Positions 29,168 through 38,878 of a DNA stretch of 64,000 nt are shown here, in pieces. The notes below the pieces were generated by a model that saw nothing but the letters and a program-made list of their open reading frames with translations, searched no databases and was not told the origin of the DNA. Both the position numbers and the translations under genes were made by a program. The DNA is from Nostoc sp. 106C. Lineage in GTDB: Bacteria > Cyanobacteriota > Cyanobacteriia > Cyanobacteriales > Nostocaceae. The stretch spans positions 1 through 64,000 of the forward strand of contig NZ_MTAW01000053.1 in the NCBI RefSeq assembly GCF_002154725.1. Reading direction: 5' to 3'. Each line of letters begins with the position of its first letter. Positions within the stretch are counted from its first letter, which is position 1.

Positions 29168-29712
29168 CGATAGCCCCTATCCCTACCCCAATCAAGCCAA
29201 GCTTTAATCATCTTGTTGACTTTTCCCCTATACTCTGGAGGTACAGGATCTTCTCTAGTAATAGATTTCAATGCCCAGAACCAGTGTCCAGATTTCCTCT
29301 CAAGTTCTCTTAAAAGTAGTGGGATTACTACTTCCCCCATGCCAATAATTTGTTGATACGCAGGGTGCATTGACATTTGATTAATAGATGACATACCACG
29401 CGTTTCCTCTAGCCATTGATTAACAAGTGCTGTAAAGGTGGCTTCTATATCTATTTGTCTCGATAGAGAACGATGTTGAGAACGAGCAGTTTGTTCATGT
29501 TTGAGAGTTTTAGTGCTTCTAAAAAAAATTAAATTATCATTGTTATTTTCATTACGTACTTTTCTTTTATCGTCTAAACAATTCCAGTCAGAGCCAGCAT
29601 TGAAATTGATTTTGCTTTTCTTACTAAATCTTGGTAAATAAAGGAACTCAGATTGCTTTAAATTTTCTTGCTCTTTTGGAAGCCAAGGAGCAAATTTTTC
29701 AGCTACTACCAT
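29161..29712 (-). CDS. Conserved hypothetical protein with atypical N-terminal extension
   Basis: 183 residues. I do not know its function. The C-terminal half (about 95-183) has a conserved look: HPAYQQIIGMGEVVIPLLLREL, then HWFWALKSIT, then EYRGKVNKMIKAWLDWG. This is a compact helical domain seen as a stand-alone protein in many bacteria. The N-terminal 90 residues are rich in Lys, Asn and Ser and look unstructured. It starts 11 bases after the 227-residue gene and overlaps the next gene by 7 bases: the middle gene of a three-gene operon. Confidence 0.75.
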   Translation of the reverse strand: MVVAEKFAPWLPKEQENLKQSEFLYLPRFSKKSKINFNAGSDWNCLDDKRKVRNENNNDNLIFFRSTKTLKHEQTARSQHRSLSRQIDIEATFTALVNQWLEETRGMSSINQMSMHPAYQQIIGMGEVVIPLLLRELERKSGHWFWALKSITREDPVPPEYRGKVNKMIKAWLDWGRDRGYRW

Positions 29713-29723
29713 TTTTATAACCT

Positions 29724-30407
29724 CTACTCTATGTTTTTGTAATTCAAATATGGAATACTTGTTCTTTCGAGCATCAACTCAATAGCTTTTGCTTTTCTTT
29801 CTGCTCTATCTAATTGTTCACTTAGTTGTCCTATATCTATTGAATCTAAAGCTACAAAAAACTCATGTGTACCATTTAAATCAGCATATTCAATTTTTAG
29901 CATATGAACTATTGCGACTCCTGCTGGGCCTTTCTCTATATCTGGTTCAAAAACAGGGCGCATATCTGTTAAAACACGAGAACGTGTGAACAACCGTTCA
30001 TGATCACGCATTACATTGATTGCTTTAGACGTAACACTAAGTACACCGTCAAACTCTAAAAAAGTAGTTAATCTTTGCTCAAATTTGTGTTTTTGTTCTT
30101 CAGTAAGGTTTGGAAGTTCCTCATCATCCTGAACAGCCTGACTAATTTTTTCTACGATTTTATTTATCGGTGCATCAAAATAGTCTCGAAGATTGTAAAG
30201 GGAAATCAATGTTTCTATCAAATCTTCTACTTCTTCTACGGTTAAAGCCTTTACCTGCGAAGCTACTGCGGATGCTAACTCTTCAACCAGTAGCGATGGT
30301 GGTGCTTGGCTTAAAGCATTTATTAATTCATTTACAGTTGTGCGATCAATGTTGACAAGTTGTTCAAACCCAGGTTTATATTTTTCTGGAATTTCCAGTT
30401 CTGCCAT
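29724..30407 (-). CDS. Hypothetical helical protein, first gene of a three-gene operon
   Basis: 227 residues with no family I recognise. Residues 1-120 are predicted helical, with many Leu/Glu/Val heptad-like stretches (VNELINALSQ, VEEVEDLIETLISLYNLRDYF). Residues 130-227 look alpha/beta and end with FFVALDSIDIGQLSEQLDRAERKAKAIE, a strand followed by a long helix. The last part loosely resembles a COMM-type strand-helix end, but I do not claim it. Eleven bases separate it from the next gene. The operon has no typical housekeeping neighbour. Confidence 0.72.
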   Translation of the reverse strand: MAELEIPEKYKPGFEQLVNIDRTTVNELINALSQAPPSLLVEELASAVASQVKALTVEEVEDLIETLISLYNLRDYFDAPINKIVEKISQAVQDDEELPNLTEEQKHKFEQRLTTFLEFDGVLSVTSKAINVMRDHERLFTRSRVLTDMRPVFEPDIEKGPAGVAIVHMLKIEYADLNGTHEFFVALDSIDIGQLSEQLDRAERKAKAIELMLERTSIPYLNYKNIE

Positions 30408-30591
30408 ATTATTCCTACTGCCCTAAAAAGACATAAAAGTCTCATGTAATCGAAAGATAAGTTGAACCCCAATAAAATTTTGTGAGATTAATCAATAAAT
30501 GACAGTTTTTGAGTTAACAAAACTTTATTTTGGTCTATCACTGCAATTTTATCTCGGATTATTCACAAGCCAACAATGCTAATCCTATAAG

Positions 30592-30619
30592 AAATCCCCC
30601 ACGTTGCGGCGGGGGATTT
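30592..30619 (-). terminator. psaAB operon terminator hairpin
   Basis: A GC-rich 9-bp stem AAATCCCCC / GGGGGATTT with a 10-base loop lies about 30 bases beyond the psaB stop. On the psaB strand the right arm runs into ATTTCTTAT, a weak T-rich tail. Confidence 0.7.
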
Positions 30620-30650
30620 TGATTAATTACCTAGAACACTACTAGCCGGA

Positions 30651-32882
30651 TCAACCGAACTTACCAGCGGTGGAGGCAATTAGGAATGCTGCGTAGGTGA
30701 AGACGTAGCCAACAGTAAAGTGAGCTAGACCAACCAAACGACCTTGAACGATGGAGAGAGCAACGGGCTTATCTTTCCAGCGAACTAGGTTAGCTAGAGG
30801 AGTGCGCTCGTGTGCCCAGACAAGGGTTTCAATCAACTCTTGCCAGTAACCTCTCCAAGAGATAAGGAACATGAAGCCTGTTGCCCAAACTAGGTGTCCG
30901 AACAGGAACATCCAAGCCCAAACAGACAAGTTATTCACGCCGTAGGGGTTGTATCCGTTAATCAACTGAGCAGAGTTAGCCCAGAGGTAGTCACGGAACC
31001 AGCCCATGAGGTATGTGGAGTTTTCGTTGAACTGAGCAACGTTACCTTGCCAAATACCCAGATGTTTCCAGTGCCAGTAGAAGGTTAACCAACCTACTGT
31101 GTTTAACGCCCAGAACAGAGCTAGATAGAAGGAATCCCAAGCGGAGATATCGCAAGTACCGCCACGACCAGGACCGTCGCAAGGGAAAGCATAACCGAAG
31201 TCCTTTTTATCGGGCATCAGCTTGGAACCACGGGCATCCAAAGCACCCTTAACGAGAATTAAGGTGGTGGTGTGCAGACCTAAGGCGATCGCATGGTGTA
31301 CCAAGAAGTCGCCAGGGCCAATTGTTAAGAACAAGGAGTTAGTGCCAGAGTTAATGGCATCTAACCAACCAGGTAACCAAACGTTAGCGTAGTTGGGATA
31401 GGCTGTATAAGCAACGCTATCAGAGTTAGACAGTAGGGTGTTTAAGCCGTACAGTACCTTACCATGTGAAGCTTGGATAAATTGAGCAAATACTGGCTCA
31501 ATTAGGATTTGCTTTTCAGGAGTACCGAAAGCAACTACTACGTCGTTGTGTACGTACAAACCTAGGGTGTGGAAGCCTAAGAAGAGAGATACCCAGCTGA
31601 GGTGGGAAATAATCGCTTCTTTGTGCTTGAGCACACGGTCGAGTACGTTACCTTTGTTTTGTTCGGGGTCGTAGTCACGAACCCAGAATATTGCGCCGTG
31701 GGCGAAAGCACCTACCAACAGGAATACAGCAATGTATTGGTGGTGAGTATATAGCGCTGCCTGCGTTGTATAGTCCTTAGCAATAAATGCGTAAGGAGGC
31801 ATGGCGTACATATGCTGCGCCACTAGGGAGGTAACTGTTCCCAATGCAGCTAGGTGAAATCCTAACTGGAAGTGCAGAGAGTTGTTATAGGTGTCGTACA
31901 ACCCTTGGTGAGGCAGGTTGAACTGACCTTCGCTCTTGCTACCGGGTACTAAACCAGACTTGGAGTTCAGCATTTCTTTGATGCTGTGACCAATTCCAAA
32001 GTTAGTCCGGTACATGTGTCCGGCAATGATGAAGATAACAGCGATCGCCAAGTGGTGGTGAGCAATATCAGTCAACCACAGGGATTCTGTTTGGGGATGG
32101 AAGCCACCCAAGAAAGTCAGGATTGCAGTACCTGCACCTTGAGATGTGCTAAATACATGACCTGCTGTATCAGGGTTTTGGGCGTAAACACCCCAGTTAC
32201 CTGTAAAGAATGGTGTTAAGCCTGCTGGGTGGGGTGCGGTAGTTAGGAAGTTGTCCCAACCTACATGCTGCCCGCGAGCTTCAGGGATAGCAACGTGGAT
32301 CAAGTGACCGGCCCAAGCCAAAGAGCTGACGCCAAACAAACCTGCCAAGTGGTGGTTCAGGCGGGGTTCAGCACTCTTAAACCAAGAGAGGCTAGGACGG
32401 AACTTGGGTTGCAAGTGCAACCAGCCAGCAAACAGAAACAATGCTGCTAACAGTAGGAGGAAAACGGAACCGGTGTAGAGTTCGCTGTTTGTCCGCATAC
32501 CGATGGTATACCACCAGTGGTAAACACCAGAGTAAGCAATGTTTACAGGATTGCTAGCGCCAGCTTGGGTAAAAGCCTCAATCGCTGGTTTACCAAAGTG
32601 GGGGTCCCAAATTGCATGAGCGATTGGACGGATGTGAATGGGATCTTTAATCCACTGTTCAAAGTTACCTTGCCAGGCTACGTGGAACAGGAGGCTGGAT
32701 GCCCACAGGAAGATGATTGCCAGGTGACCGAAGTGAGTGGCGAAAATCTTTTGGTAAAGATTTTCTTCGGTAATGCCATCATGGCTTTCAAAATCATTAC
32801 CTGTAGCGATCGCATACCATATCCGACGCGTAGTCGGGTCCTGTGCGAGATCCTGGCTAAATTTTGGAAATTTCGTTGCCAT
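30651..32882 (-). CDS. psaB: Photosystem I P700 chlorophyll a apoprotein A2 (PsaB)
   Basis: One of the two large photosystem I reaction-centre subunits in the thylakoid membrane. It carries half of P700, the antenna chlorophylls and two ligands of the FX [4Fe-4S] cluster. The 743-residue protein has eleven membrane spans. The FX motif is [15 protein letters not shown] near residues 563-577. Many His-containing chlorophyll-binding segments are visible, such as [11 protein letters not shown] and [16 protein letters not shown]. The length is close to the usual 740 residues. It lies 161 bases after psaA on the same strand, and the psaA-psaB operon order is standard. Confidence 0.99.
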   Translation of the reverse strand: MATKFPKFSQDLAQDPTTRRIWYAIATGNDFESHDGITEENLYQKIFATHFGHLAIIFLWASSLLFHVAWQGNFEQWIKDPIHIRPIAHAIWDPHFGKPAIEAFTQAGASNPVNIAYSGVYHWWYTIGMRTNSELYTGSVFLLLLAALFLFAGWLHLQPKFRPSLSWFKSAEPRLNHHLAGLFGVSSLAWAGHLIHVAIPEARGQHVGWDNFLTTAPHPAGLTPFFTGNWGVYAQNPDTAGHVFSTSQGAGTAILTFLGGFHPQTESLWLTDIAHHHLAIAVIFIIAGHMYRTNFGIGHSIKEMLNSKSGLVPGSKSEGQFNLPHQGLYDTYNNSLHFQLGFHLAALGTVTSLVAQHMYAMPPYAFIAKDYTTQAALYTHHQYIAVFLLVGAFAHGAIFWVRDYDPEQNKGNVLDRVLKHKEAIISHLSWVSLFLGFHTLGLYVHNDVVVAFGTPEKQILIEPVFAQFIQASHGKVLYGLNTLLSNSDSVAYTAYPNYANVWLPGWLDAINSGTNSLFLTIGPGDFLVHHAIALGLHTTTLILVKGALDARGSKLMPDKKDFGYAFPCDGPGRGGTCDISAWDSFYLALFWALNTVGWLTFYWHWKHLGIWQGNVAQFNENSTYLMGWFRDYLWANSAQLINGYNPYGVNNLSVWAWMFLFGHLVWATGFMFLISWRGYWQELIETLVWAHERTPLANLVRWKDKPVALSIVQGRLVGLAHFTVGYVFTYAAFLIASTAGKFG

Positions 32883-32960
32883 AGGTTTTGATAATTCCTC
32901 TGACCTTTAGCCATCAGGTTTCAGCTTTTAGAGTCCTGAGTTTTGAGTTTTCACTGATTA

Positions 32961-33029
32961 CTCAGCACTCAGCAACGCCAGTCCGCTCAAGTCGGGAGAC
33001 CCGCCCAAGCGGCTGGCTCCTCAGCACTC
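32961..33029. repeat. Palindromic repeat between psaA and psaB flanked by a 10-base direct repeat
   Basis: A GC-rich imperfect palindrome spans 32977-33017: GCCAGTCCGCT... pairs with ...AGCGGCTGGC around a CGGGAGACCCG core. On both sides is the same 10-mer CTCAGCACTC (32961-32970 and 33020-33029). The pattern looks like a small mobile palindromic element with a duplicated target, or a repeat unit of the local CTCAGCACT-rich DNA. Similar CGCCAGT... sequence occurs at 44784-45020. Confidence 0.7.
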
Positions 33030-33043
33030 TATATAGCTGATTG

Positions 33044-35302
33044 CTACCCTACTGAAAGAATGTGTGCGTGGAAGAATGCCCAGGTGGTAGCAATTCCTCC
33101 TAAGAGGTAGTGAGCTACACCTACTGCCCGACCTTGAGTGATGCTCAAAGCGCGAGGCTGAATTGCTGGTGCTACCTTAAGTTTATTATGCGCCCAAACG
33201 ATGGACTCAATCAGTTCTTGCCAGTAGCCACGACCACTGAACAGGAACATCAAGCTGAATGCCCATACGAAGTGAGCGCCCAAGAACATGAGTCCGTAAG
33301 CAGACAGCGCACTTCCGTAGGAGTTGATTACTTGTGAAGCTTGCGCCCACAAGAAGTCACGCAACCAACCGTTGATTGTGATGGCACTTTGGGCAAAGTT
33401 ACCACCAGTAATGTGAGTTACATTACCTGCTGAGTCTACAGTTCCCCAGACATCCGATTGCATCTTCCAGCTGAAGTGGAAAATTGCGATGGATATGGTG
33501 TTGTACATCCAGAATAGACCAAGGAATACATGGTCCCAACCAGACACTTGACACGTACCGCCACGACCAGGACCATCGCAGGGGAAGCGGAAGCCTAGAT
33601 TAGCTTTGTCTGGAATTAGACGAGAGCTACGGGCAAACAAGAATCCTTTTAACAGAATCAAAACGGTGACGTGAATTTGGAATGCATGAATGTGGTGGAT
33701 CAGGAAGTCTGCTGTTCCCAAAGCAATGGGCGCAGCTGCTACCTTACCGCCTACAGCCAGAATTCCACCACCAAAGACATAGCTAACAGGTTCTAAGGCA
33801 TTGGGGGCAGTTGCACCAGGAGCTAAAGCGTGGATATTTTGTACCCACTGAGCAAATACTGGCTGCAACTGAATTGCTGTATCGGAGAACATATCTTGGG
33901 GACGACCCAATGCACGCATTGTGTCGTTGTGGATGTACAGTCCGAAGCTATGGAAGCCTAGGAATATACATACCCAGTTGAGGTGAGAGATGATTGCATC
34001 TCTGTGACGAAGCACCCGATCCAGCACGTTGTTTTGGTTCACTACCGGATCATAATCCCGCACCATAAAGATGGTAGCGTGAGCCGCGCCGCCTACAATC
34101 AGGAATGCTCCAATCCACATGTGGTGGGTGAAGATACACAACTGAGTAGCGTAGTCGGTTGACAGATATGGATACGGAGGCATTGCGTACATGTGGTGCG
34201 CGACGATAATCGTCAGCGAACCCAAGAAGGCAAGGTTAGTTCCTAACTGCGCATGCCAAGATGTGGTCATGTTTTCATAAAGACCTTTGTGACCTTCGCC
34301 AGTGAAAGGACCTTTATGGTTTTCGAGGATTTCTCTAATGCTGTGACCGATACCCCAGTTGGTGCGGTATTGGTGACCTGCAATAATGAACAGTACAGCG
34401 ATCGCCAAGTGGTGATGGGAAATATCTGTCATCCACAAGCTGCCTGTAACTGGGTTCAGACCGCCCTTGAAGGTGAGGAAGTCAGCATACTGACCCCAGT
34501 TCAAGGTGAAGAAAGGTGCTAAACCATTGGCAAAGCCAGGAAATAGGTCGATCAACAAGTCTTTGTTCAGGATGAACTCGTGGGGCAAGGGGATATCTTT
34601 TACAGCTACCCCTGCATCCAACAGCTTGTTGGTAGGTGCAGACACGTGAATTAAGTGTCCAGCCCATCCCAAGGAACCACAACCTAGCAATACTTGCAGG
34701 TGGTGATTCAGCATCGATTCCACATTCTGGAACCATTCCAGTTTGGGAGCGCGCTTGTGGTAATGGAACCAACCAGCAAACAGGAACAAGCCTGCTAATA
34801 CCAAGCCGCCAATAGCAGTTACGTAGAGCTGGAATGAGTTGGTAATACCCCAGCCACGCCATACGTGGAACAAGCCAGAGGTGATTTGAATACCGTGGAA
34901 GCCACCGCCAACATCACCATTTAAAATGTCTTGTCCCACAATGGGCCAAACGACTTGAGCACTAGGCTTAACATTTAGAGGGTCGCTCAGCCAAGCTTCG
35001 TAGTTAGAAAACTTAGCGCCGTGGAATATCATCCCGCTCAGCCAAATCGTCACTACAGCTAAGTGGCCGAAGTGTGCTGCAAATATCTTGCGGGAGATAT
35101 CTTCTAAATCGCTGGTATGTGTATCAAAATCGTGGGCGAGGGCGTGCAGGTTCCAAATCCATGTGGTGGTTTTGGGACCTCTAGCTAAAGTTCTGTCGAA
35201 GTGTCCTGGGGTTGCCCATCTCTCGAATGAGGTAGGTACAGGATCTTTATCAACTATCACTCTTGCCTTTTTTTCCTCTCGCTCCGGAGGACTAATCGTC
35301 AT
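33044..35302 (-). CDS. psaA: Photosystem I P700 chlorophyll a apoprotein A1 (PsaA)
   Basis: Partner of PsaB in the photosystem I core. The 752-residue protein has eleven membrane segments, the FX cluster motif [18 protein letters not shown] and typical chlorophyll-binding His clusters ([19 protein letters not shown]). The start at 35302 is fixed by a perfect ribosome site AGGAGGT complementary to 35306-35312, spaced 3-9 bases before the ATG on the minus strand. It is the first gene of psaA-psaB and should be light-regulated from the long leader upstream. Confidence 0.99.
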   Translation of the reverse strand: MTISPPEREEKKARVIVDKDPVPTSFERWATPGHFDRTLARGPKTTTWIWNLHALAHDFDTHTSDLEDISRKIFAAHFGHLAVVTIWLSGMIFHGAKFSNYEAWLSDPLNVKPSAQVVWPIVGQDILNGDVGGGFHGIQITSGLFHVWRGWGITNSFQLYVTAIGGLVLAGLFLFAGWFHYHKRAPKLEWFQNVESMLNHHLQVLLGCGSLGWAGHLIHVSAPTNKLLDAGVAVKDIPLPHEFILNKDLLIDLFPGFANGLAPFFTLNWGQYADFLTFKGGLNPVTGSLWMTDISHHHLAIAVLFIIAGHQYRTNWGIGHSIREILENHKGPFTGEGHKGLYENMTTSWHAQLGTNLAFLGSLTIIVAHHMYAMPPYPYLSTDYATQLCIFTHHMWIGAFLIVGGAAHATIFMVRDYDPVVNQNNVLDRVLRHRDAIISHLNWVCIFLGFHSFGLYIHNDTMRALGRPQDMFSDTAIQLQPVFAQWVQNIHALAPGATAPNALEPVSYVFGGGILAVGGKVAAAPIALGTADFLIHHIHAFQIHVTVLILLKGFLFARSSRLIPDKANLGFRFPCDGPGRGGTCQVSGWDHVFLGLFWMYNTISIAIFHFSWKMQSDVWGTVDSAGNVTHITGGNFAQSAITINGWLRDFLWAQASQVINSYGSALSAYGLMFLGAHFVWAFSLMFLFSGRGYWQELIESIVWAHNKLKVAPAIQPRALSITQGRAVGVAHYLLGGIATTWAFFHAHILSVG

Positions 35303-35974
35303 TCGACCTCCTCTCTAGATAAGGAATGAGGAATCAGGAAACCACAAAGTTAACCATTATCGCATTCTCCAGAATTTTTCTGGAGGGCGATTTAGACCCG
35401 ATGTGGAAGTTTGTTTCTGTTGAATTATAAAGTCTTCACTTGTACATTGTTGGAGAGAATTTAACAATAATTCAAAATCACTGAAATAATTGTCCAATCT
35501 GCCTTTGAACTTCAAAGCAATGGGCAAAAAGTCAATAGATTATTCATTTTATTTACAAAGCAACACAATTCGTAAAACTTATGGTTTGAAACCGTGTAAT
35601 CAGCATTTCGGCAGTTGGAGTTGTGGCTATTGTGTTTAAATTACTGTTGGCAAAAAACTGTCCAAAAAACTCCACCAAAGACAAAGTAAAAATCCCTATT
35701 CTCTTGTAAGTAGGTTTTTTCAGTAGTCAGTGGTCTGTTGCATTCGTGCAGCGTGTCGTAGCGGGGCAAAAAATCTATATGCTGCTACGCGAGGGGATGG
35801 CGCATTGAACCATATTCAAGAACAACTGACAATTAACAGATAACAAATGACACGCGTAGCGTAGTAAAAATTATGTAGTGTGAAGCAGATTTCATCTTTT
35901 GGGCTATAGTTCCCTATGGACAGTTTGAGCCACAATAATCTGGCAGTTGTTAAGACTATCACTGGGTGGAAGGC
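35303..35974. other. Long psaA upstream region
   Basis: About 660 bases lie between divergent psaA and a lipoprotein gene. No gene is visible. Nearest psaA is a perfect 8-bp hairpin CTCCAGAA / TTCTGGAG (35367-35385, 3-base loop), which would lie in the psaA leader if transcription starts upstream of it. Around 35740-35870 is repeat-like, relatively GC-rich DNA with scrambled GTAGCG/CTACGC pieces, resembling small Nostoc repeats. Promoters for psaA and the lipoprotein gene should be here but I cannot place them. Confidence 0.5.
35367..35385 (-). promoter_or_regulatory. Hairpin in the psaA leader
   Basis: Perfect 8-bp inverted repeat CTCCAGAA-TTT-TTCTGGAG about 65 bases upstream of the psaA start. 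It is probably a 5' UTR stem-loop affecting stability or translation. The role is inferred from position only. Confidence 0.35.
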
Positions 35975-37675
35975 ATGAACTCTTGGCAGAAGACGGTGTT
36001 AGAGAATCTCCTCCCCAGGAGGTTCGCTGTTTTTAGATGGCTGATGACATTGTTAATAGTCTTGAGTTTGGCAAGCTGCGGCGAGAAAGCTGTTAGCCAA
36101 GATATATCTGCTGGTTATACAGACAAGCCACAACAGATTTCTAAAGAATTTTCGGAAGTTTCTCCACCAGCTACGATCCAAGAACTGCGCCCAGCTTTGG
36201 AGAGTTATCAGCCACAGGTTTCGATAGTTACACCTCAATCTGATGAAGTCCTCCAAGACAATAAAGTTACAGTTCGCTTTCAGGTTAAGGATCTACCAAT
36301 ATTTAAGAAAGCGCAACTAGAATTAGGTCCTCATCTCCACGTAATTCTTGATAACCAACCATATATAGCTGTTTACGACTTAGATCAGCCTTTGGTTTTC
36401 TCAGACTTAGCTCCAGGGACTCACACCTTGCGTGTTTTTGCCTCTCGTCCTTGGCATGAAAGTTTCAAAAATGAAGGCGCTTACGCTCAGACAACATTTC
36501 ACATTGTTACCAAAACTGAAGATAATAACCCAGATCCATCTCTACCTCTGCTAACCTACAGCCGTCCTAAAGGTGACTACGGAGCAGAACCAATATTACT
36601 GGACTTCTATTTAACAAATGCGCCCCTCCACCTCGTCGCTCAAGACAACCCCAACGACAATATCAGTGATTGGCGAATTCGTTGCACAATTAATGGTGAA
36701 AGCTTCGTTCTTGATCGCTGGCAAGCAATTTACCTCAAAGGCTTCAAACCTGGTAAAAATTGGGTAAAACTGGAATTTCTGGATAACCAGGGTAATTCTG
36801 TGAAAAATGTTTTCAACACCACGGTTGGACTGATTAATTATCAGCCCAAGGGTAAAGACACACTTTCGAGAATTGTAAGAGGAGAACTGACAGCTGATGA
36901 GGTGCGTGGTATTGTAGACCCGAACTATACGGCTAAGATAGCACCTGCTGAACCAGCTTCCACACCTACCCCTACAGCCACACCTCAAACACAGCCAACA
37001 CCGGAAATTGAGATTCCACAAGTACCCGTAACACCGCCAGCTGAGTTAAAGCAGCCAGAAGAACCAAAGTCAACATTACCAAGGTCTGTACCATCGCCAG
37101 AACCACAGCTACAGGTAACGCCAACACCTTCTGCTACTGAGTTACCTGAAACAGTCTCTCCTAAACCAGAAAAACCAAAGTCTGGCGGATATTTCCAGCG
37201 CCGTCGCTCTTCCACTGCTACACCATCTCCAAGCGTGTCACCAAGGTTACCAGAAATTATCAAGACGCCTCAACCCGAATCAACTGTATCTCCAGAGACA
37301 ACATCAAAGCCACAACTAGAAATAACGCCAACACCTGAAGCTACTGTATTACCTCAACCACAGCCAGAAGTAACGCCAGTACCTTCTGCCACTCCATCAC
37401 CCCAGCTACAGATAAAACAGCCAGGAAAAACCGGATTTAGCAGATATTTCCAGCGTCGTCCACGTCCCACACCTCAATCATCGCCCAGTTTACCGCCCAC
37501 GCTACCAGAAGTTATTGGCTCTCCAGCACCGCAACCAACAGCGCCGTCACTAGAGACTACGCCAACACCTCCAGCCATCGAAGTACCTCAACCACAGGTC
37601 GAAAATACCGAAGAACAACCAAATTCTTCAGAGACAGTATCACCGAATTTATTGCCTACGCCAGTAGCGCCATAA
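35975..37675 (+). CDS. Pro/Thr-rich putative lipoprotein of unknown function
   Basis: 566 residues. An N-terminal hydrophobic segment ends in a lipobox LASCGEK (Cys near residue 32), so it is probably a membrane-anchored lipoprotein. Residues about 60-180 and 180-300 look like two beta-sandwich modules: the first holds SIVTPQSDEVLQDNKVTVRF and APGTHTLRVFASRPWHE, the second WRIRCTINGESFVLDRWQAIYL. Residues about 320-566 are a low-complexity Pro/Thr/Glu/Gln tail with repeated PTP/PEP units and two copies of a basic G-x-Y-F-Q-R-R segment, as if to cross or bind peptidoglycan. ATG 35975 is chosen; a GTG at 35966 is an alternative. I do not recognise the family. Confidence 0.82.
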   Translation: MNSWQKTVLENLLPRRFAVFRWLMTLLIVLSLASCGEKAVSQDISAGYTDKPQQISKEFSEVSPPATIQELRPALESYQPQVSIVTPQSDEVLQDNKVTVRFQVKDLPIFKKAQLELGPHLHVILDNQPYIAVYDLDQPLVFSDLAPGTHTLRVFASRPWHESFKNEGAYAQTTFHIVTKTEDNNPDPSLPLLTYSRPKGDYGAEPILLDFYLTNAPLHLVAQDNPNDNISDWRIRCTINGESFVLDRWQAIYLKGFKPGKNWVKLEFLDNQGNSVKNVFNTTVGLINYQPKGKDTLSRIVRGELTADEVRGIVDPNYTAKIAPAEPASTPTPTATPQTQPTPEIEIPQVPVTPPAELKQPEEPKSTLPRSVPSPEPQLQVTPTPSATELPETVSPKPEKPKSGGYFQRRRSSTATPSPSVSPRLPEIIKTPQPESTVSPETTSKPQLEITPTPEATVLPQPQPEVTPVPSATPSPQLQIKQPGKTGFSRYFQRRPRPTPQSSPSLPPTLPEVIGSPAPQPTAPSLETTPTPPAIEVPQPQVENTEEQPNSSETVSPNLLPTPVAP

Positions 37676-37759
37676 ATTCGGAATTATACTTTTTTGGGCA
37701 AGTTGAAAAGCTCAGAGGTATTAAATCTATCAGTTCGTCTAAAGCTGCGCGATCGCTGA

Positions 37760-38728
37760 TCATCCAAAAATACTTAACTCTAGCTCTTGTGCTAAATTTT
37801 CCACAAAAGCTAGCCCCGCTACTGGGTTTCCCACTGTATCCAAGGCGGGGCTGTAGCAAGCGATCGCTCCTTCATCTGGTACTATTGCTAAAAGCCCACC
37901 ACCAATCCCTGATTTCATCGGTAGACCAATTCTGACGGCAAACTGGGCAGACGCCTCATATAAGCCACAAGTTAACATCACAGCATTAACAATCCGACGG
38001 TGTTTTGATGATACTAAGCGATTTTCGCAAGCTAAGAGTTTTCCGAGCAGAGCTAAATCTTCCACTTTCCCTGATAGACAGCATATTTGCTCGTAAGTGT
38101 CAAGAGATATTTCCAGATTTTCTAAATGCTGGGTTTTGGCAAGATAATTAGCGATCGCTTTATTAGCAGGAGAACGAGTTAATCGTACTGAAGCTAGCAT
38201 AAATTCATCCAACTTTAGCTGACAACCTGCTAATTGGTTCAACCAATTACAAAACTGCTGAGTGCGATCGCTGGCATTTCTTCCTGGTAATTTATCGGCT
38301 AGGGTAATTGCTCCACTATTAAGCATCGGATTGCGGGGATATCCGCGATCGGCAATGAGTTGATCTAGGGAATTAAATGGTGCATCCGATGGTTCAACCC
38401 CTACCCATTGTAAAACTGTCTCTGCTGTGAAATTTTCTAACAGATACAGTAGTGAGAATACTTTGATCGCACTCATCAGTGGAAATACACAAGCCGTATC
38501 ACCTGTACTGTAAGTTTGTCCTGTTGCACAACAGATGTGAACCCCAAACCAATAAGGATTAGCCATATTTAATCTTGGAGTGCGATCGGCAACTCGTCCG
38601 CGATCAGCATAGGGTTTGGCTTGTTGTACCCAAGCTGATAAATCCGTAGTGGTGATTGCTTGAAGTCCTTTCAAAATTGATCTAGCCCTTACAAGATTTC
38701 TCGATAAAGTAAAGTGATGAATTAACAC
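37760..38728 (-). CDS. glsA: Glutaminase (serine-dependent beta-lactamase fold)
   Basis: A 322-residue enzyme that hydrolyses glutamine to glutamate and ammonia. It has the SxxK catalytic pair (PLMSAIKVF, near residues 84-91), the YPRNPMLNSGAI substrate loop, and KSGIGGGLLAIVPDEG near the C-terminus, all diagnostic of the GlsA/YbaS family. Length is normal. It is cytoplasmic. The neighbours (lipoprotein upstream in space, E2 gene behind) are not functionally linked. The start may be slightly further downstream, but the N-terminal helix looks plausible. Confidence 0.95.
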   Translation of the reverse strand: MLIHHFTLSRNLVRARSILKGLQAITTTDLSAWVQQAKPYADRGRVADRTPRLNMANPYWFGVHICCATGQTYSTGDTACVFPLMSAIKVFSLLYLLENFTAETVLQWVGVEPSDAPFNSLDQLIADRGYPRNPMLNSGAITLADKLPGRNASDRTQQFCNWLNQLAGCQLKLDEFMLASVRLTRSPANKAIANYLAKTQHLENLEISLDTYEQICCLSGKVEDLALLGKLLACENRLVSSKHRRIVNAVMLTCGLYEASAQFAVRIGLPMKSGIGGGLLAIVPDEGAIACYSPALDTVGNPVAGLAFVENLAQELELSIFG

Positions 38729-38815
38729 TCAAAGCCAAGAATACCCTAGGGTGTCACGGATTTGATTTGTATTCTAGAAAAGCAAAACGCTATAAATATT
38801 TTCTAATCAAATAGA

Positions 38816-38846
38816 AAGGCTTAGAGTTGATCTAACTCCAAGCCTT
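38816..38846 (-). terminator. Terminator hairpin after the E2 gene
   Basis: A 13-bp stem AAGGCTTAGAGTT / AACTCCAAGCCTT with one wobble pair and a 5-base loop lies 32 bases past the E2 stop codon. On the E2 strand it is followed by TCTATTTGATT. Confidence 0.7.
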
Positions 38847-38878
38847 AAATGTAACTTTCTTTTTTTAAGTAATCTTTG

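Noticed and set aside
34482-34862. 126-codon minus-strand frame inside psaA
   Set aside because: It is an out-of-phase frame within the strongly conserved psaA coding sequence.
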